Part shown: one piece after another, positions 9,265 through 18,629 of the stretch
How positions within the stretch are numbered: the first letter of the stretch is position 1
Layout of the letters: each line of letters starts with the position of its first letter
Source: Flavobacteriales bacterium
Lineage (GTDB): Bacteria > Bacteroidota > Bacteroidia > Flavobacteriales_F > PHOS-HE28
NCBI GenBank assembly: GCA_016721005.1
Contig: JADKJM010000001.1
Location: 1-18,972, forward strand
Length of the DNA stretch: 18,972 bases
Reading direction: 5' to 3'
The notes under the pieces: model-generated
Databases searched by the model: none
What the model was told of the DNA's origin: nothing
What the model saw: the letters and a program-made list of their open reading frames with translations, nothing else
Position numbers and translations under genes: made by a program

Positions 9265-10871
9265 TCAGAGTTTGCCCGAAAAGCTGTCCAGTACCTGCCG
9301 CTCCGCCTTCGCGATCAGCCCCACCGTGGTCGTGGCCTTGTTGGACCGACCACGTTTCCGGTCCACCTCTGGGGTGCTGAAGTCAGTCGTGGATAGATCA
9401 CCGGTGTCGATCCAAATAGTCGCTTGCTCCTCCTCGTAGGTTCTTACTTGTCCCTCGCTACCTGCGAACATTATCGTTGCCAGCAGATCTTCGAAGTAGT
9501 TGGAAAGGACAGAACTGCTTCCGAAATTGAAATCCCGGTCCCGATCAATTATTTGTAGGGCTTGGCATCACCGAGCCTGAACCCAACCGTGGCTCGCGAA
9601 AATTCCGGTATCGGGTCGTATAAGCCACGACGCACCGCCACGATGTCCAGACCGCTTGGCACCACCTCGCCTTTGAAGAGAAGCGGAATGAGACCTCCAG
9701 CATTGGAGGCGCGCTGCTTGAACGGCTTGCAATTGTCGAACGCGTGAAGCGGATAGTTCCGCGTCATTCCACCATCAACGTATAAGCCTCGGTAACCACG
9801 GGTATAATCATCGTCTCCTTCTTCCTCATCGAACTCCACATTGGTGTTCACGAGAAGCGGCTTGAAAAAGAAAGGGAGTGACATGGAGGCAAGCACGGCA
9901 TCTACGACCGGGAAGTTCGGCGAGTGCCCCACTGAGAAGTACTTGTTCTGATGCGCGGAAATATTGGTGCAGGTAATCACCAAGTCCACTCCGGTCAGGT
10001 TGAAAAGATCATGGAATGTGATGTCCTTGGCTTCCTTTGCGAGCACCACTTGCATAGAGGGACGATTGCCATAGGTCAGGCGCTGCTTCTTCAGGAGGTA
10101 GTCCGTTAGAAGATCAGAGAAGTACTTCCGTGCCACGAAACCGGGCATTAGTCCGCGATCGAATAGAATGCTGTGTAGATACTTCACAAATCGGATCGGA
10201 TGGTCCAGGTCATTCTCCGTTCCCGTGATCCTGAGTGATGCCGTGCTCTCTTTATCGGTGAGATATTTCGGAAGGGCGGATAGCACATCATTTATTCCAG
10301 GAGGTGCTGTGATGGCAGCGGTAATAAGCGCGGTCAAAAGCGGTGCCTTCTCCAAATGATGGCCCTCTCTCCCCTCCGGCTCCACACGGCAGAAGTCGCC
10401 ATTCCTGGGTTCCTCGAAGAATGTCTCATAGACGCTCCCTATCTGCAATATCCCCTTTCCAAAAACGGCGCTTGCCATGTCAAACCCGCCCAACCCCCGC
10501 TGTGCTCCGAGCTTAAGCTTCTCCACTTTGTCGGATTCTGCTTTCAAGTCTCTGGCCGACATCCCTATGGCCAAGCAGAACGCTGTGATTGCTCCAGCCG
10601 AGGTTCCTGCAACACCTTTGATCTGCCGTCGGTCCAATTTCAAGCTCGGATAAAGCAATCTGCCAGCACCAACAATCTCAATTTGCCTCAGCCATCTGCC
10701 TTCTTGTGCGTTCCTGATCTCCGCCGCTTGGGTGTCGTTCGGATCGTATGTCTGATCAAAGATCTGCTGAAGTGCTGCAACCACCCCTTGGTACACAATG
10801 CCTCGCCCCCCTCCGCCTTCGAATGCGAGGTAGTTCACCCCAGATGGGAAGATTTTTTGACCGTTGCTCAT
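9265..10871 (-). CDS. Patatin-like phospholipase Pat2 (one frameshift near the C-terminus)
   Basis: Predicted patatin-family lipid acyl hydrolase. It has the oxyanion loop GGGGRG (residues 19-24), the nucleophile elbow GTSAG with Ser91, and DGG with Asp366. No signal peptide is seen. The ATG at 10871 is 18 bases after the H2 stop. The first frame runs to a TAA at 9549-9551, but translation resumes in another frame as DRDRDFNFGSSSVLSNYFED and ends in LDSFSGKL (TGA 9265-9267). This tail aligns with the C-terminus of Pat1: YFEDLLATIMFAG against YMGALLDTLLYSA, and STTDFS against GTADFS. The two pieces are therefore one ~535-aa protein split by a single-base shift near 9552-9560. The shift may be a sequencing error or a real truncation that removes the ~95-residue tail. 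The catalytic core is intact either way. Confidence 0.87.
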
Positions 10872-10889
10872 CAGGTAGAACCTCTTTGA

Positions 10890-11468
10890 TTACAACGGCA
10901 GATCCGCGCTATAGTCCGGCAGGTCGTTCGGTGTGTCGCCATGCGTGAGGTACACCAAACTCGTAGGCACCTTGCTCAACCACGGTTCGCCTTCGATCTC
11001 GCCACCCTCGAAGTAGCCATCGGCCTCCATGATCTCGTCGATGATGCTCACGTAGAGTGGATCGTCCGGTGCGGGTACATCCTCGCCGTTCCAGATCTCG
11101 CCGCCGGTGTTGAGGTAGTGCAGCACGGCTTTCACGTAGTTATTCCGCACGGGCACCAACACCCGTGCGGCTCCGGCTTGTAGGAAGTTCATGAAGAGCG
11201 GATCGTTCTCATCGCGGTGCAGGATGTTCACCCATTCCTTCTTGCGCGCCCAGAAGTAGGGGTAGAAGAGGTAGGTCATCTGGTCCCATTCAAAAGCCTG
11301 CTCGAAGAATTGGATGTACTTGCCTTCGGCGGTGGCTTCGGTGAAGGAGAACTCCGGGTAGCCGAAGGGGGCCACATTGTTGCGCATGGCATCGAAGCTC
11401 TCGAAGCGTTGGCCGCTGATGAATTCGATGCAGTGCTTCGGGGTGTTCCGTTTCACAATGACGACCAT
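10890..11468 (-). CDS. Conserved protein H2, cassette 2 (unknown function)
   Basis: A 192-aa near-identical paralogue of H1, sharing the aromatic-rich central block and the acidic C-terminus, which here ends YSADLPL. Differences from H1 include F for H in NNVAPFGY, N for T in RNNY, G for S in EIEGEP and N for D near the end. The ATG at 11468 gives MVVIVKRNTPKHCIEFI, with similarity to H1 beginning at KHCIEF. An upstream in-frame start at 11513 would add an unmatched 15-residue lead. It is the first gene of the leftward unit, 18 bases before Pat2 and divergent from pyrG. DNA similarity to H1 ends almost exactly at the stop codon, giving a block-like boundary. Function unknown; the same adaptor or chaperone speculation applies as for H1. 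Confidence 0.8.
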   Translation of the reverse strand: MVVIVKRNTPKHCIEFISGQRFESFDAMRNNVAPFGYPEFSFTEATAEGKYIQFFEQAFEWDQMTYLFYPYFWARKKEWVNILHRDENDPLFMNFLQAGAARVLVPVRNNYVKAVLHYLNTGGEIWNGEDVPAPDDPLYVSIIDEIMEADGYFEGGEIEGEPWLSKVPTSLVYLTHGDTPNDLPDYSADLPL

Positions 11469-11472
11469 GCCC

Positions 11473-11480
11473 CGAATATA
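11473..11480 (-). promoter_or_regulatory. Possible -7 element for the leftward H2 operon
   Basis: Read leftward the bases are TATATTCG, one mismatch from the Bacteroidota -7 consensus TAnnTTTG. It is only 4 bases from the ATG at 11468, so transcription from it would be leaderless or use a later start. No convincing -33 element is seen. Confidence 0.25.
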
Positions 11481-11596
11481 ACCGAGGATAGCAAGGCGCG
11501 GGGATCCGTTCACAGGTTCTGTGGAAGGGAAGGATCACGATCCCGCCCACTTTCCACAACCTGCGATCGCGCACGGTGTCGCGCGGTCCTGCGGCC

Positions 11597-11604
11597 TATC
11601 TTTA
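11597..11604 (+). promoter_or_regulatory. Putative Bacteroidota -7 element upstream of pyrG
   Basis: TATCTTTA matches TAnnTTTG at all but the last base. It lies 44 bases upstream of the pyrG ATG, a normal leader length. No clear -33 TTG was seen. Confidence 0.45.
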
Positions 11605-11648
11605 CACCCCGTGATCGCGGCCCGCCCTAGGGATGCTTTCCACCAGCG

Positions 11649-13281
11649 ATGACGGGCTCCACCAAATACATTTTCGTTACCGGAGGCGTGACCTCCAGCC
11701 TCGGCAAAGGCATCATCAGTGCCAGCTTGGCGAAGCTGTTGCAAGCGCGCGGTTTCACGGTGACGATCCAGAAGTTGGATCCGTACATCAACGTGGATCC
11801 AGGGAACCTTGAACCCCTACGAGCACGGCGAGTGCTTCGTGACCGAGGACGGCGCCGAGACCGATACTGGACCTCGGCCACTACGAGCGCTTTCTGGATG
11901 TCCACACCAGCCAGGCGAACAACGTGACCACGGGCCGGATCTACCAGAACGTGATCCGCAAAGAGCGCGAAGGCGCGTACCTCGGCAAGACCGTGCAGGT
12001 GATCCCGCACATCACCGACGGATCAAGGCGCGGATCCAAAGCGCTGGGTCGGCAGGGGATCATGATTTCGTGATCACGGAGGTCGGTGGGACCGTCGGCG
12101 ACATCGAGAGCCTGCCCTACATGGAGGCCATCCGCCAGTTGAAGTGGAAGAAGGGCAAGGACTGCCTTTCCATCCACCTGACGCTGCTCCCCTACTTGAG
12201 GCGACGGGCGAATTGAAGACCAAGCCCGCAACACAGCGTGAAGGAACTCCTGAGTCTGGGCGTGCAACCGGACGTGCTGGTGTGTCGCACCGAGCACCCG
12301 ATGCGAAAGGGATGAAGGAGAAGATGCGCTGTTCTGCAACGTGGATGCGGACGCGGTGATCGAGAGCCGCGATGCGGACACGATCACGATGTGCCCTTGC
12401 TGATGCAAGAGGAGAAATTGGATGAGGGTGGTGTTGCGCAAACTCGGGATCGACGCCTTCCCCGAAGCGGATATGGAACAGTGGAAGGATTTCCTGCGGC
12501 GCTACAAGAACCCGAAGAGCGAAGTGCGCATCGGCCTGGTGGGGAAGTACGTGGAGCTGAAGGATGCGTACAAGAGCATCAAGGAAGCCTTGGAACACGC
12601 CGGTGCTTCCAGTGAGGCCAAGGTCCACATCAAGTGGGTACATAGCGAGAAGCTGACGGCGAAGAACGTCGCGAAGCAACTCGGTGGTCTGGCGGGGATC
12701 CTCGTCGCACCGGGTTTCGGTTCCCGGGGCATCGAAGGCAAGATCGAAGCGATCAGTACGCACGAGAGAACAAGGTGCCCTTCCTGGGGATCTGCCTCGG
12801 CATGCAGTGCGCGGTGATCGAATTCGGCCGGAACGTGTTGGGCTATACCGATGCGAACAGCACGGAGATGGACGCGGACACCACCCATCCGGTGATCGCG
12901 ATGATGGAGGAACAGAAGGGGATCGCGGACAAGGGCGGCACCATGCGCTTGGGTGCCTACCCGTGCAGGTTGGAGGAGAGCAGTTTGGCGAAGCGTGTGT
13001 ACCGCAGGCGCGACATCAGCGAGCGCCACCGGCACCGGTACGAATTCAACAACGCCTACCTCTCCGCGTACAACAAGGCGGGGATGTGGGCATCGGGGAT
13101 CAACCCGCAAGGGAAATTGGTGGAGATCGTGGAGTTGAAGGACCACCCGTGGTTCATCGGCGTGCAGTTCCACCCGGAGTACCGCAGCACGGTGGCCAAG
13201 CCGCATCCGCTCTTCATCGGGTTCGTGCAAGCGGCGATGAAGCACCACTTCGTGGAGTTGGCGCCGAAGGAAGAGGCGTGA
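11649..13281 (+). CDS. pyrG: CTP synthase (many frameshifts)
   Basis: Makes CTP from UTP, ATP and glutamine, in the cytoplasm. The ATG at 11649 gives MTGSTKYIFVTGGVTSSLGK, the synthetase-domain P-loop. Further pieces in order are IQKLDPYINVDPG, YEHGECFVTEDGAETD, ITEVGGTVGDIESLPY, MKEKMRCS-like FCNVDADAVIESRD, and EVRIGLVGKYVELKDAYKSI at the linker. The glutaminase domain shows GFGSRGIEGKIEAI, the nucleophile Cys in PFLGICLGMQCAVIEF, and the His/Glu pair in GVQFHPEY. Stop TGA is at 13279-13281. Reconstructed length is ~540 aa, which is normal. Frame changes occur near 11805, 11866, 12022, 12045, 12195, 12220, 12305, 12330, 12390, 12420 and 12757. The last ~500 bases are clean. An essential gene with intact motifs in every piece suggests sequence error. 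Confidence 0.93.
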
Positions 13282-13302
13282 TCGGAGGGTTTTTCGCCGC
13301 CA

Positions 13303-13320
13303 CCCCGGCTTTCGCCGGGG
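13303..13320 (+). terminator. GC-rich hairpin after pyrG
   Basis: CCCCGGC, loop TTTC, GCCGGGG: a perfect 7-bp stem 21 bases after the pyrG stop. No T-run follows, though a TTTTT run lies just before it. It could be a terminator or a REP-like element. Confidence 0.45.
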
Positions 13321-13422
13321 CAGGCTGCAACGAACGCAACGGTTGCGCAACGCAGTGAGGGTGTGGTCGTGAAGGCGGACTTGGATCCCTTTTCCGCCGA
13401 TGGCGGACATGCTGAATGCTTG

Positions 13423-13485
13423 ACCACGGATGAACACCGATACATACGGATAAGAGCGGACCTGGATCCGTGTCCATTCGCGGTT
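13423..13485. repeat. Imperfect inverted repeat
   Basis: ACCACGGATGAACACCGATA is mirrored by ATCCGTGTCCATTCGCGGTT, giving arms of about 20 bases with a few mismatches. This resembles the 'accacggatgaacacggat' palindromes found between genes in many bacteria. Only one copy is in the window. Confidence 0.5.
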
Positions 13486-13541
13486 CTTGAACTTGCGCCG
13501 TGACCGCCGAACATCTTCTCGGCATGCATGAAAGCCCCGGC

Positions 13542-13549
13542 TATCTTTG
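13542..13549 (+). promoter_or_regulatory. Putative Bacteroidota -7 element upstream of yidC
   Basis: TATCTTTG is an exact match to TAnnTTTG, 56 bases upstream of the yidC ATG. No convincing -33 motif is visible. Confidence 0.55.
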
Positions 13550-13605
13550 GCGCCTTCAAAAAATGCGCGTGAGTTCCGGTAGCGGAATGAACGCACGAAC
13601 GCAGC

Positions 13606-15492
13606 ATGGATCGTAATACCGTCATCGGCATCGTCCTCATTGTAGCCATCCTCTTCGGCTACACCATGTACACCATGCCGAGCAAGGTGGAGCGCGCGCG
13701 CGCAACACACGGCGGACAGCCTCGCCACGGTGGAACTGGACCAGCGCGCCGCAAAGGCTGCTGAGGAAGCAGCCGTAGCGGCCAGCGCCGGAGAACCACC
13801 TGTACCACTGCCGGTCACGGACAGCTTGATCAGCGCTGCGGACAGCGCGTTGTTGGACAGCCTGCGGAGCACTGCGTTGGAGCAGAAGTTCGGCGTGTTC
13901 CAAACGGCGGCCGAAGGAAAAGCGGAAGAGGTGATCCTCGGGAACAAGCGGATGGAGATCCGCTTCAGCACCCTCGGCGCGCGCCCCGTGGTGATGCGGT
14001 TGAAGGAATACCAGACCTACCGGAAGACCCCACTCCTATTGGCCGATCCGGATTCGGGCACCTACGAGTTGAAGTTCATCGCCGGTACCGTGGACATGAG
14101 CACCGAGCACCTGTATTTCTCGGTGGCGAGCAAGGACAGCGATGAAGTGGTCTTCCAAGCCGCGACGGCGGATCAGGGCAAATTCCTACGGATCGCTACA
14201 CCCTGGACAGCCTCTCCTATTTCATGCGCATGAACGCGGAGTTCGTGGGGTTGAAGGGCGTGGTGGATCGCGGAACGTGCTGTTCCGTTGGGAGCTTGCC
14301 GGATTGAACCACGAGAAGCACCTGCCCACCGAGCGCCAGAAATGCGGCGTGTACTACAAGTCTCGGGGCAAGGACCGCAACTACCTGAGCGAGACCAAGG
14401 CCAAGGATCTGAAGTTGGAGGGTCGGACGAACTGGGTCGCCTTCAAACAGGACTTCTTCACCGTAGTTATGGTGAACGACAGTGGGTTCTCCAGCAATGG
14501 CAGCGAGATCGCGGTCAGGCCGGAAACGGATAGCACGCCCTCAAGCATTACTCGGCGAAGTTGTTCTTCGACAAAGGCCGCGATGACGAACCGACGGTGG
14601 CGATGCGCTTCTACCTCGGTCCGAACCACTTCGGCACGTTGCGTCGCACGGAGATCCCGCAGTTCCAGCGGATCGTCGGCTGGGCTGGGGATCTTCGGTT
14701 TTATGAACCAATGGTTGGTGATCACGTCTTCCAACTGGCTTGATGGCTGGGGGTTGGAACTACGGCATCATCATGGTGCTCACCATCGTGATCGCTCCTG
14801 TTGATGCCGCTCACCTACAAGAACCTGGTGGCGAGCACCAAGATGCGCGTGCTGAAACCGGAGATGGATGTGATCACCGAGAAGCACAAGGACGGTGATG
14901 CACTGAAGAAAGCAACAGGCCACCATGGACCTATACCGCAAGGCCGGTGTGAATCCCGCGAGCGGTTGCCTGCCGATGCTCGTGCAGATGCCGATCCCAT
15001 GTACGCGATGTTCCGCTTCTTCCCGGCCAGCATCGAATTGCGGCAGAAATCCTTCCTCTGGGCGGATGACCTGAGCAGCTACGACTCCATCTTCTCATGG
15101 ACCCAGCAGGTCCCTTCATCAGCTCCACTTACGGCAACCACATCAGCCTGTTCACCCTGTTGATGGCCGCGAGTACGATCGTGTACTCGGTGATCAACCA
15201 GAAGCAGATGCCCACCAGCAGGGCATGCCGAGCATGAAGTTGATGATCTATCTCTTCCCGATCATGATGCTGTTCTTCCTGAACAACTTCAGCGCGGGCC
15301 TGAGCTTAATACTACCTGCTGGCGAACGTGATCAGCATCCTGCAAATGACCGTGCTGAAGAGCTGGTTCGTGGACGAGGAGAAGATCGGAACAAGTTGCT
15401 GATGAACATGAAGACGCCGAAGAAGAAGCAAGTGGCAGCAGCGCTTGGAGGACATGCAGAAGCAACAGCAGACGGCGAAGCGTAAACGCTAG
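13606..15492 (+). CDS. yidC: Membrane protein insertase YidC (many frameshifts)
   Basis: Inner-membrane insertase that inserts and folds membrane proteins, alone or with SecYEG. The ATG at 13606 gives MDRNTVIGIVLIVAILFGYT, the N-terminal membrane anchor. The periplasmic domain follows (KRMEIRFSTLGARPVVMRLK, TVDMSTEHLYFSVAS, EGRTNWVAFKQDFF, MRFYLGPNHF). The insertase domain is recognisable as VITVFNWLDGWGWNYG-like, MPLTYKNLVASTKMR (with the conserved groove-type Arg), CLPMLVQMPI-like, MFRFFPASIELRQKSFLWAD and LMIYLFPIMMLFFLNNFSAG. The C-terminus is basic (QQQTAKRKR, TAG 15490-15492). Reconstructed length is ~628 aa, typical for Bacteroidota. Frame changes occur near 13700, 14195, 14265, 14540, 14690, 14800, 14915, 14990, 15105, 15220, 15310 and 15395. 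The pyrG-yidC order is common in this phylum. Confidence 0.92.
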
Positions 15493-15514
15493 GAGCAGGG
15501 GCAGGAGCAGGGGC
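15491..15514. repeat. Short tandem repeat after yidC
   Basis: Two copies of AGGAGCAGGGGC, followed by the partial AGGGCGGGGC. It begins in the yidC stop codon. Confidence 0.6.
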
Positions 15515-15567
15515 AGGGCGGGGCAATGGGCGAAGCGTGGCGCGTTTTCCCCGAGACGATGGCACCG

Positions 15568-16076
15568 ATGAAAACCTCCATGATCGACCTTTTCATTCCA
15601 TTGGCTGCGCTGATGGTGGCGTGTAGCGGTTCTCGTCCCGCATCCGAGGTCTCTTCCACCGCCCCGGAACGGGGACGCCGAGCGTACAATACGGCGGTGC
15701 AAGCAAGACCGACTCCTCTTCCTCAGCTTGGAGCGCACCCCGTGCTTCCGGTGCGTGCAAGGCATACCGGATCCGAGTTGTTCCGGAGCGGAAGCGCTAC
15801 GGCCATGATATACCAACAACATGGAAAAGGAAGGCAAGCACACCGCACGCATCGGGAGCATGACACCTTGCCTGCAATTGATGGTAGGGCCGAAAGCCTT
15901 GGCTTCTTCAGCATGAAGGACAAGTACGATGGTGAGGTTACCGACCTTCCTTCCACCTACCTGCGGATCGCGGCCGATGGCAAGGACAGGAAGGTGTTGG
16001 GCCGGAGTAGGCACGCCGCAGAATTCAAAGCCTTGGTGGAGGTTACATCGAGGCCCTGCTGTTGCCCGTGCCTTAA
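15568..16076 (+). CDS. DUF6438-like lipoprotein (frameshifted)
   Basis: The ATG at 15568 gives MKTSMIDLFIPLAALMVAC, a lipoprotein signal with lipobox MVAC. After shifts, pieces read LSLERTPCF-GACKAYRIRV, GKHTARIG, then LGFFSMKDKYDGEVTDLPST and YLRIAADGKDRKVLGR, ending EALLLPVP before TAA at 16074-16076. The conserved CFG-C segment and the KDKYDG-VTDLPSTY segment match my memory of the DUF6438 domain of Bacteroidota lipoproteins. Function unknown. About 169 aa. At least four indels lie between 15660 and 16060. Its position after yidC may be incidental. Confidence 0.65.
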
Positions 16077-16171
16077 GCAACCGGCGCACCTCAAACCGTG
16101 TTCCAGCCGGTCATTCGTCCCTCATCACCCCTTCCATCCCCGAACGGTCCGTCCCGGTCCCGCAAGGCTGC

Positions 16172-16179
16172 TACATTTT
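16172..16179 (+). promoter_or_regulatory. Putative -7 element upstream of the S46 peptidase
   Basis: TACATTTT, followed by G, is close to TAnnTTTG and lies 55 bases before the ATG, the same distance as for yidC. Confidence 0.4.
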
Positions 16180-16234
16180 GGCACCCAGCAACGGCCGGAT
16201 ACCAGAACCCGACCAGCACTAAACACGAACCATT

Positions 16235-18480
16235 ATGATGAAGCGTTCCCTTTCCCTGCGTAGTTGCCCTCTTGGTGATTGGTCGGTGCGCGTGCCCACG
16301 AAGGTATATGGCTGCTCACCAAGCTGAAACGATCCCGGCGAGGCCGGGATGGAAGCTCGGTTTCAAACTCACCGCCGAGGACATTTACGACATCAACCGC
16401 AGGGCATCAAGGATGGCGTGGTGCGCGTTTAAGGCGGCGGATTCTCTTACGACGGTGAAATGGTGAGAGCAGAAGGCCTCTTCCTGACCGAACCACCACT
16501 GCAGCTACGATGCCGTGCGGGGTTTGAGCAGCGTGGAGACGTACCTGCTTACCAACGGCTTCTGGGCGAAGCCCGGAAGGATGAACTGGCGGCTGGATTC
16601 AGCGTGAGCTACCTTCAGATCGTTGAAGATGTCACCGACAAGGTGATGGCCGAGTTGACCGCCGACATGACCGAAGAGCAGCGCAGCGAGAAGGTCAAGG
16701 GGGTGGGCGGAAAGTTTGGCGCTCCGCTGTTGGCAAGGAGAACGGCTTAGCCCCGACTTCAAGATAATGTTCGAGGGGAACAGATTCTACCTCTTCGGCT
16801 ACCGCAGACCTATACCGCGATGTCCGTCTGGTGGGCGTGCCACCGGGCGCCATCAGCAAATTCGGTGGTGACACCGACAACTGGATAATGGCCGCGCCAC
16901 CCCGGCGACTTCTCCATGTTCCGCGTGTACACCGGGCCGGATGGCGAACCCGCCGGTCCGAAACGACACCAACATCCCTTCAAACCGAAGTGGCACTTCC
17001 CGGTAAGCCTGCAAGGCGTGAAGGAGGAACGACTTCGCCAGGTGATGGGCTACCCCGACAGCACGGACCGTTTCCTGAGCAATAGGGTGTGAAGCTGGCG
17101 TTGGACATCGAACAGCCGAGCCGTGTGCTGATACTCGGGAAGAAACTGGAATTGATGAAGCCAGGACATGGATGCCAGCGACGCGGTACGGGTCGAATGC
17201 GCCAACAAAGACGCGGATAGACAACTACTGGGGAAGTACTTCATCGGGCAGCAGCGCGGCTTGAAGCCTTGCATGTGTACGGCGAGAAGAAGGCGCAGGA
17301 GGATGCGTTGATGGCACGGTGAACGCCGATCCAAACACGGAAGGACAAGTATGGTGGGATCGTCACAGTGCCCCGGAGCGGGGCTATGCCGACCAGACCA
17401 AGTGGAGAAAGCGAGAACGGACATGCAGGAAGCGGCCAACGGCGAGTCGGGCCGTGGTCCTCGGTTTCGGATGTATGGATTGAAGATGCAACTGGAGAAC
17501 GACCCGAAGGATGCCGCCAAGGTGAGTGCCATGGTGGCACGTACCGAGGCCTCTCGGAAAATTCTGGAAGGATTACAGGTCCAAGCCACGGATGAGAAGA
17601 TAGCGACCGCGAGATGTTCCGCGATTATGACAGTATGCAGCGTGAACTGCAACCCGACGTGATGTCGATCGAGGAAGAAGTACAAGAGCAAGCTCCGATG
17701 CTTGGGCCCGTGCAGTCTTCGCATCGAACGTGCTCACCGACCGCAAGCTCGATGCGTTGATAGCCAAGCCGACGTTGAAGACCCTTCAAAGATCTTGGAT
17801 TCCAAGCTGCGGAAAGCTACCTGGACCACTGGCGCAATGTCATCGGCCCCGGTGTGGACGCTGGTCAGGCCGATGCGGACCAAAGGCTACCGGTTTGATG
17901 GTGGCCGCCATGCGTGAGAAGGATCGCGAAAAGCGCTGGTACCCGAACGCGAACAGTTCCATGCGTACGACCTACGGACAAGTGAGGAGCTATGTGCCCG
18001 GCGATGCCATGTTCTACGACTATACCACCACAGCGTGAGGCATCCCCTTGAAAGGGAGGACAACACAGATGAGGAATTCATCGTCCCCGTGAAGGGCATG
18101 AGATGCTGGTGAAGAAGGAGTTCGGGCGTTATGCCGATGAGAACGGTGACCTGATCGTCTGTTTCATCAGCAACAACGACATCACCGGCGGAACGGCCGG
18201 AAGCCCGGTGATCGATGGCAATGGCGAACTCATCGGCATCGCGTTCGATGGCGACTGGGAGGCCATGAGCGGTGATATCGCTTTCGAACCTGAACTGCGG
18301 CGCACCATCAGTGTGGACATCCGCTACGTGCTCTGGTGCATTGATAAGTTGGCCGGTGCCACACCTCGTGAACGAGATGACACTCATAGAGCGCAAGGCC
18401 CCGGAGGCACCCAAAGTGGAAGTCCCCGCTCCTATACACTCCGACCGTGAAACCTGTTGTGAAGCCCTGCGAAGAAGTAA
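16235..18480 (+). CDS. S46-family dipeptidyl-peptidase, DPP7-like (many frameshifts)
   Basis: Secreted or periplasmic serine exopeptidase that removes dipeptides from peptides, feeding amino-acid catabolism. The ATG at 16235 (MMKRSLSL) starts a signal peptide. Next come HEGIWLLTKL, KLTAEDIYDINR, and LTNHHCSYDAV with the catalytic His (one extra G at ~16489 disrupts it). FGGDTDNW supplies the catalytic Asp region, followed by RVYTGPDGEP, VMGYPDSTDRFLSN, ANSSMRTTYGQV and FISNNDITGG. The nucleophile region reads GGTAGSP where the family has GGNSGSP. FDGDWEAMSGDIAFEPELRR follows, with Gly where DPP11 has its specificity Arg, suggesting DPP7-like preference for hydrophobic residues. The tail is low-complexity, about PTVKPVVKPAKK, ending at TAA 18478-18480 if one more shift is allowed. 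About 748 aa, slightly longer than the usual ~720. Dozens of indels. Confidence 0.87.
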
Positions 18481-18496
18481 TTCCCCTCCCATTGCG

Positions 18497-18524
18497 GAAC
18501 GGCGTACATCGGCGTACGCCGTTC
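18497..18524 (+). terminator. Hairpin terminator after the S46 gene
   Basis: GAACGGCGTAC, loop ATCGGC, GTACGCCGTTC: a perfect 11-bp stem 16 bases after the proposed stop, followed by TTCACTCC. Its position supports the stop at 18480. The T-run is short. Confidence 0.65.
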
Positions 18525-18629
18525 TTCACTCCTCAAGGAGCCATCAAGCCCCCAAGTCCGAAAACCCGGTCCAAGGGGTGGATGTTAACCTTGGTCCCTC
18601 ATTGATATGGAGCGAATAGCCCCCACCGT

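Larger units (their letters stand above)
13282..13605. other. pyrG-yidC intergenic region
   Basis: This 324-base gap has no credible gene. It holds a terminator-like hairpin just after pyrG, an imperfect inverted repeat and the yidC promoter element, listed separately. Confidence 0.6.

Noticed and set aside
6359..10871. Patatin genes as effectors of a CBASS defence system
   Set aside because: No cGAS/DncV-like nucleotidyltransferase or ubiquitin-like accessory gene is in the block. The partners are H proteins and lipoproteins.
12502..13971. A 489-codon open frame on the minus strand
   Set aside because: It lies opposite pyrG, the gap and yidC, whose plus-strand motifs are unmistakable. Its translation is Arg/Leu/His-rich with no domain, as expected for an antisense frame in GC-rich DNA.
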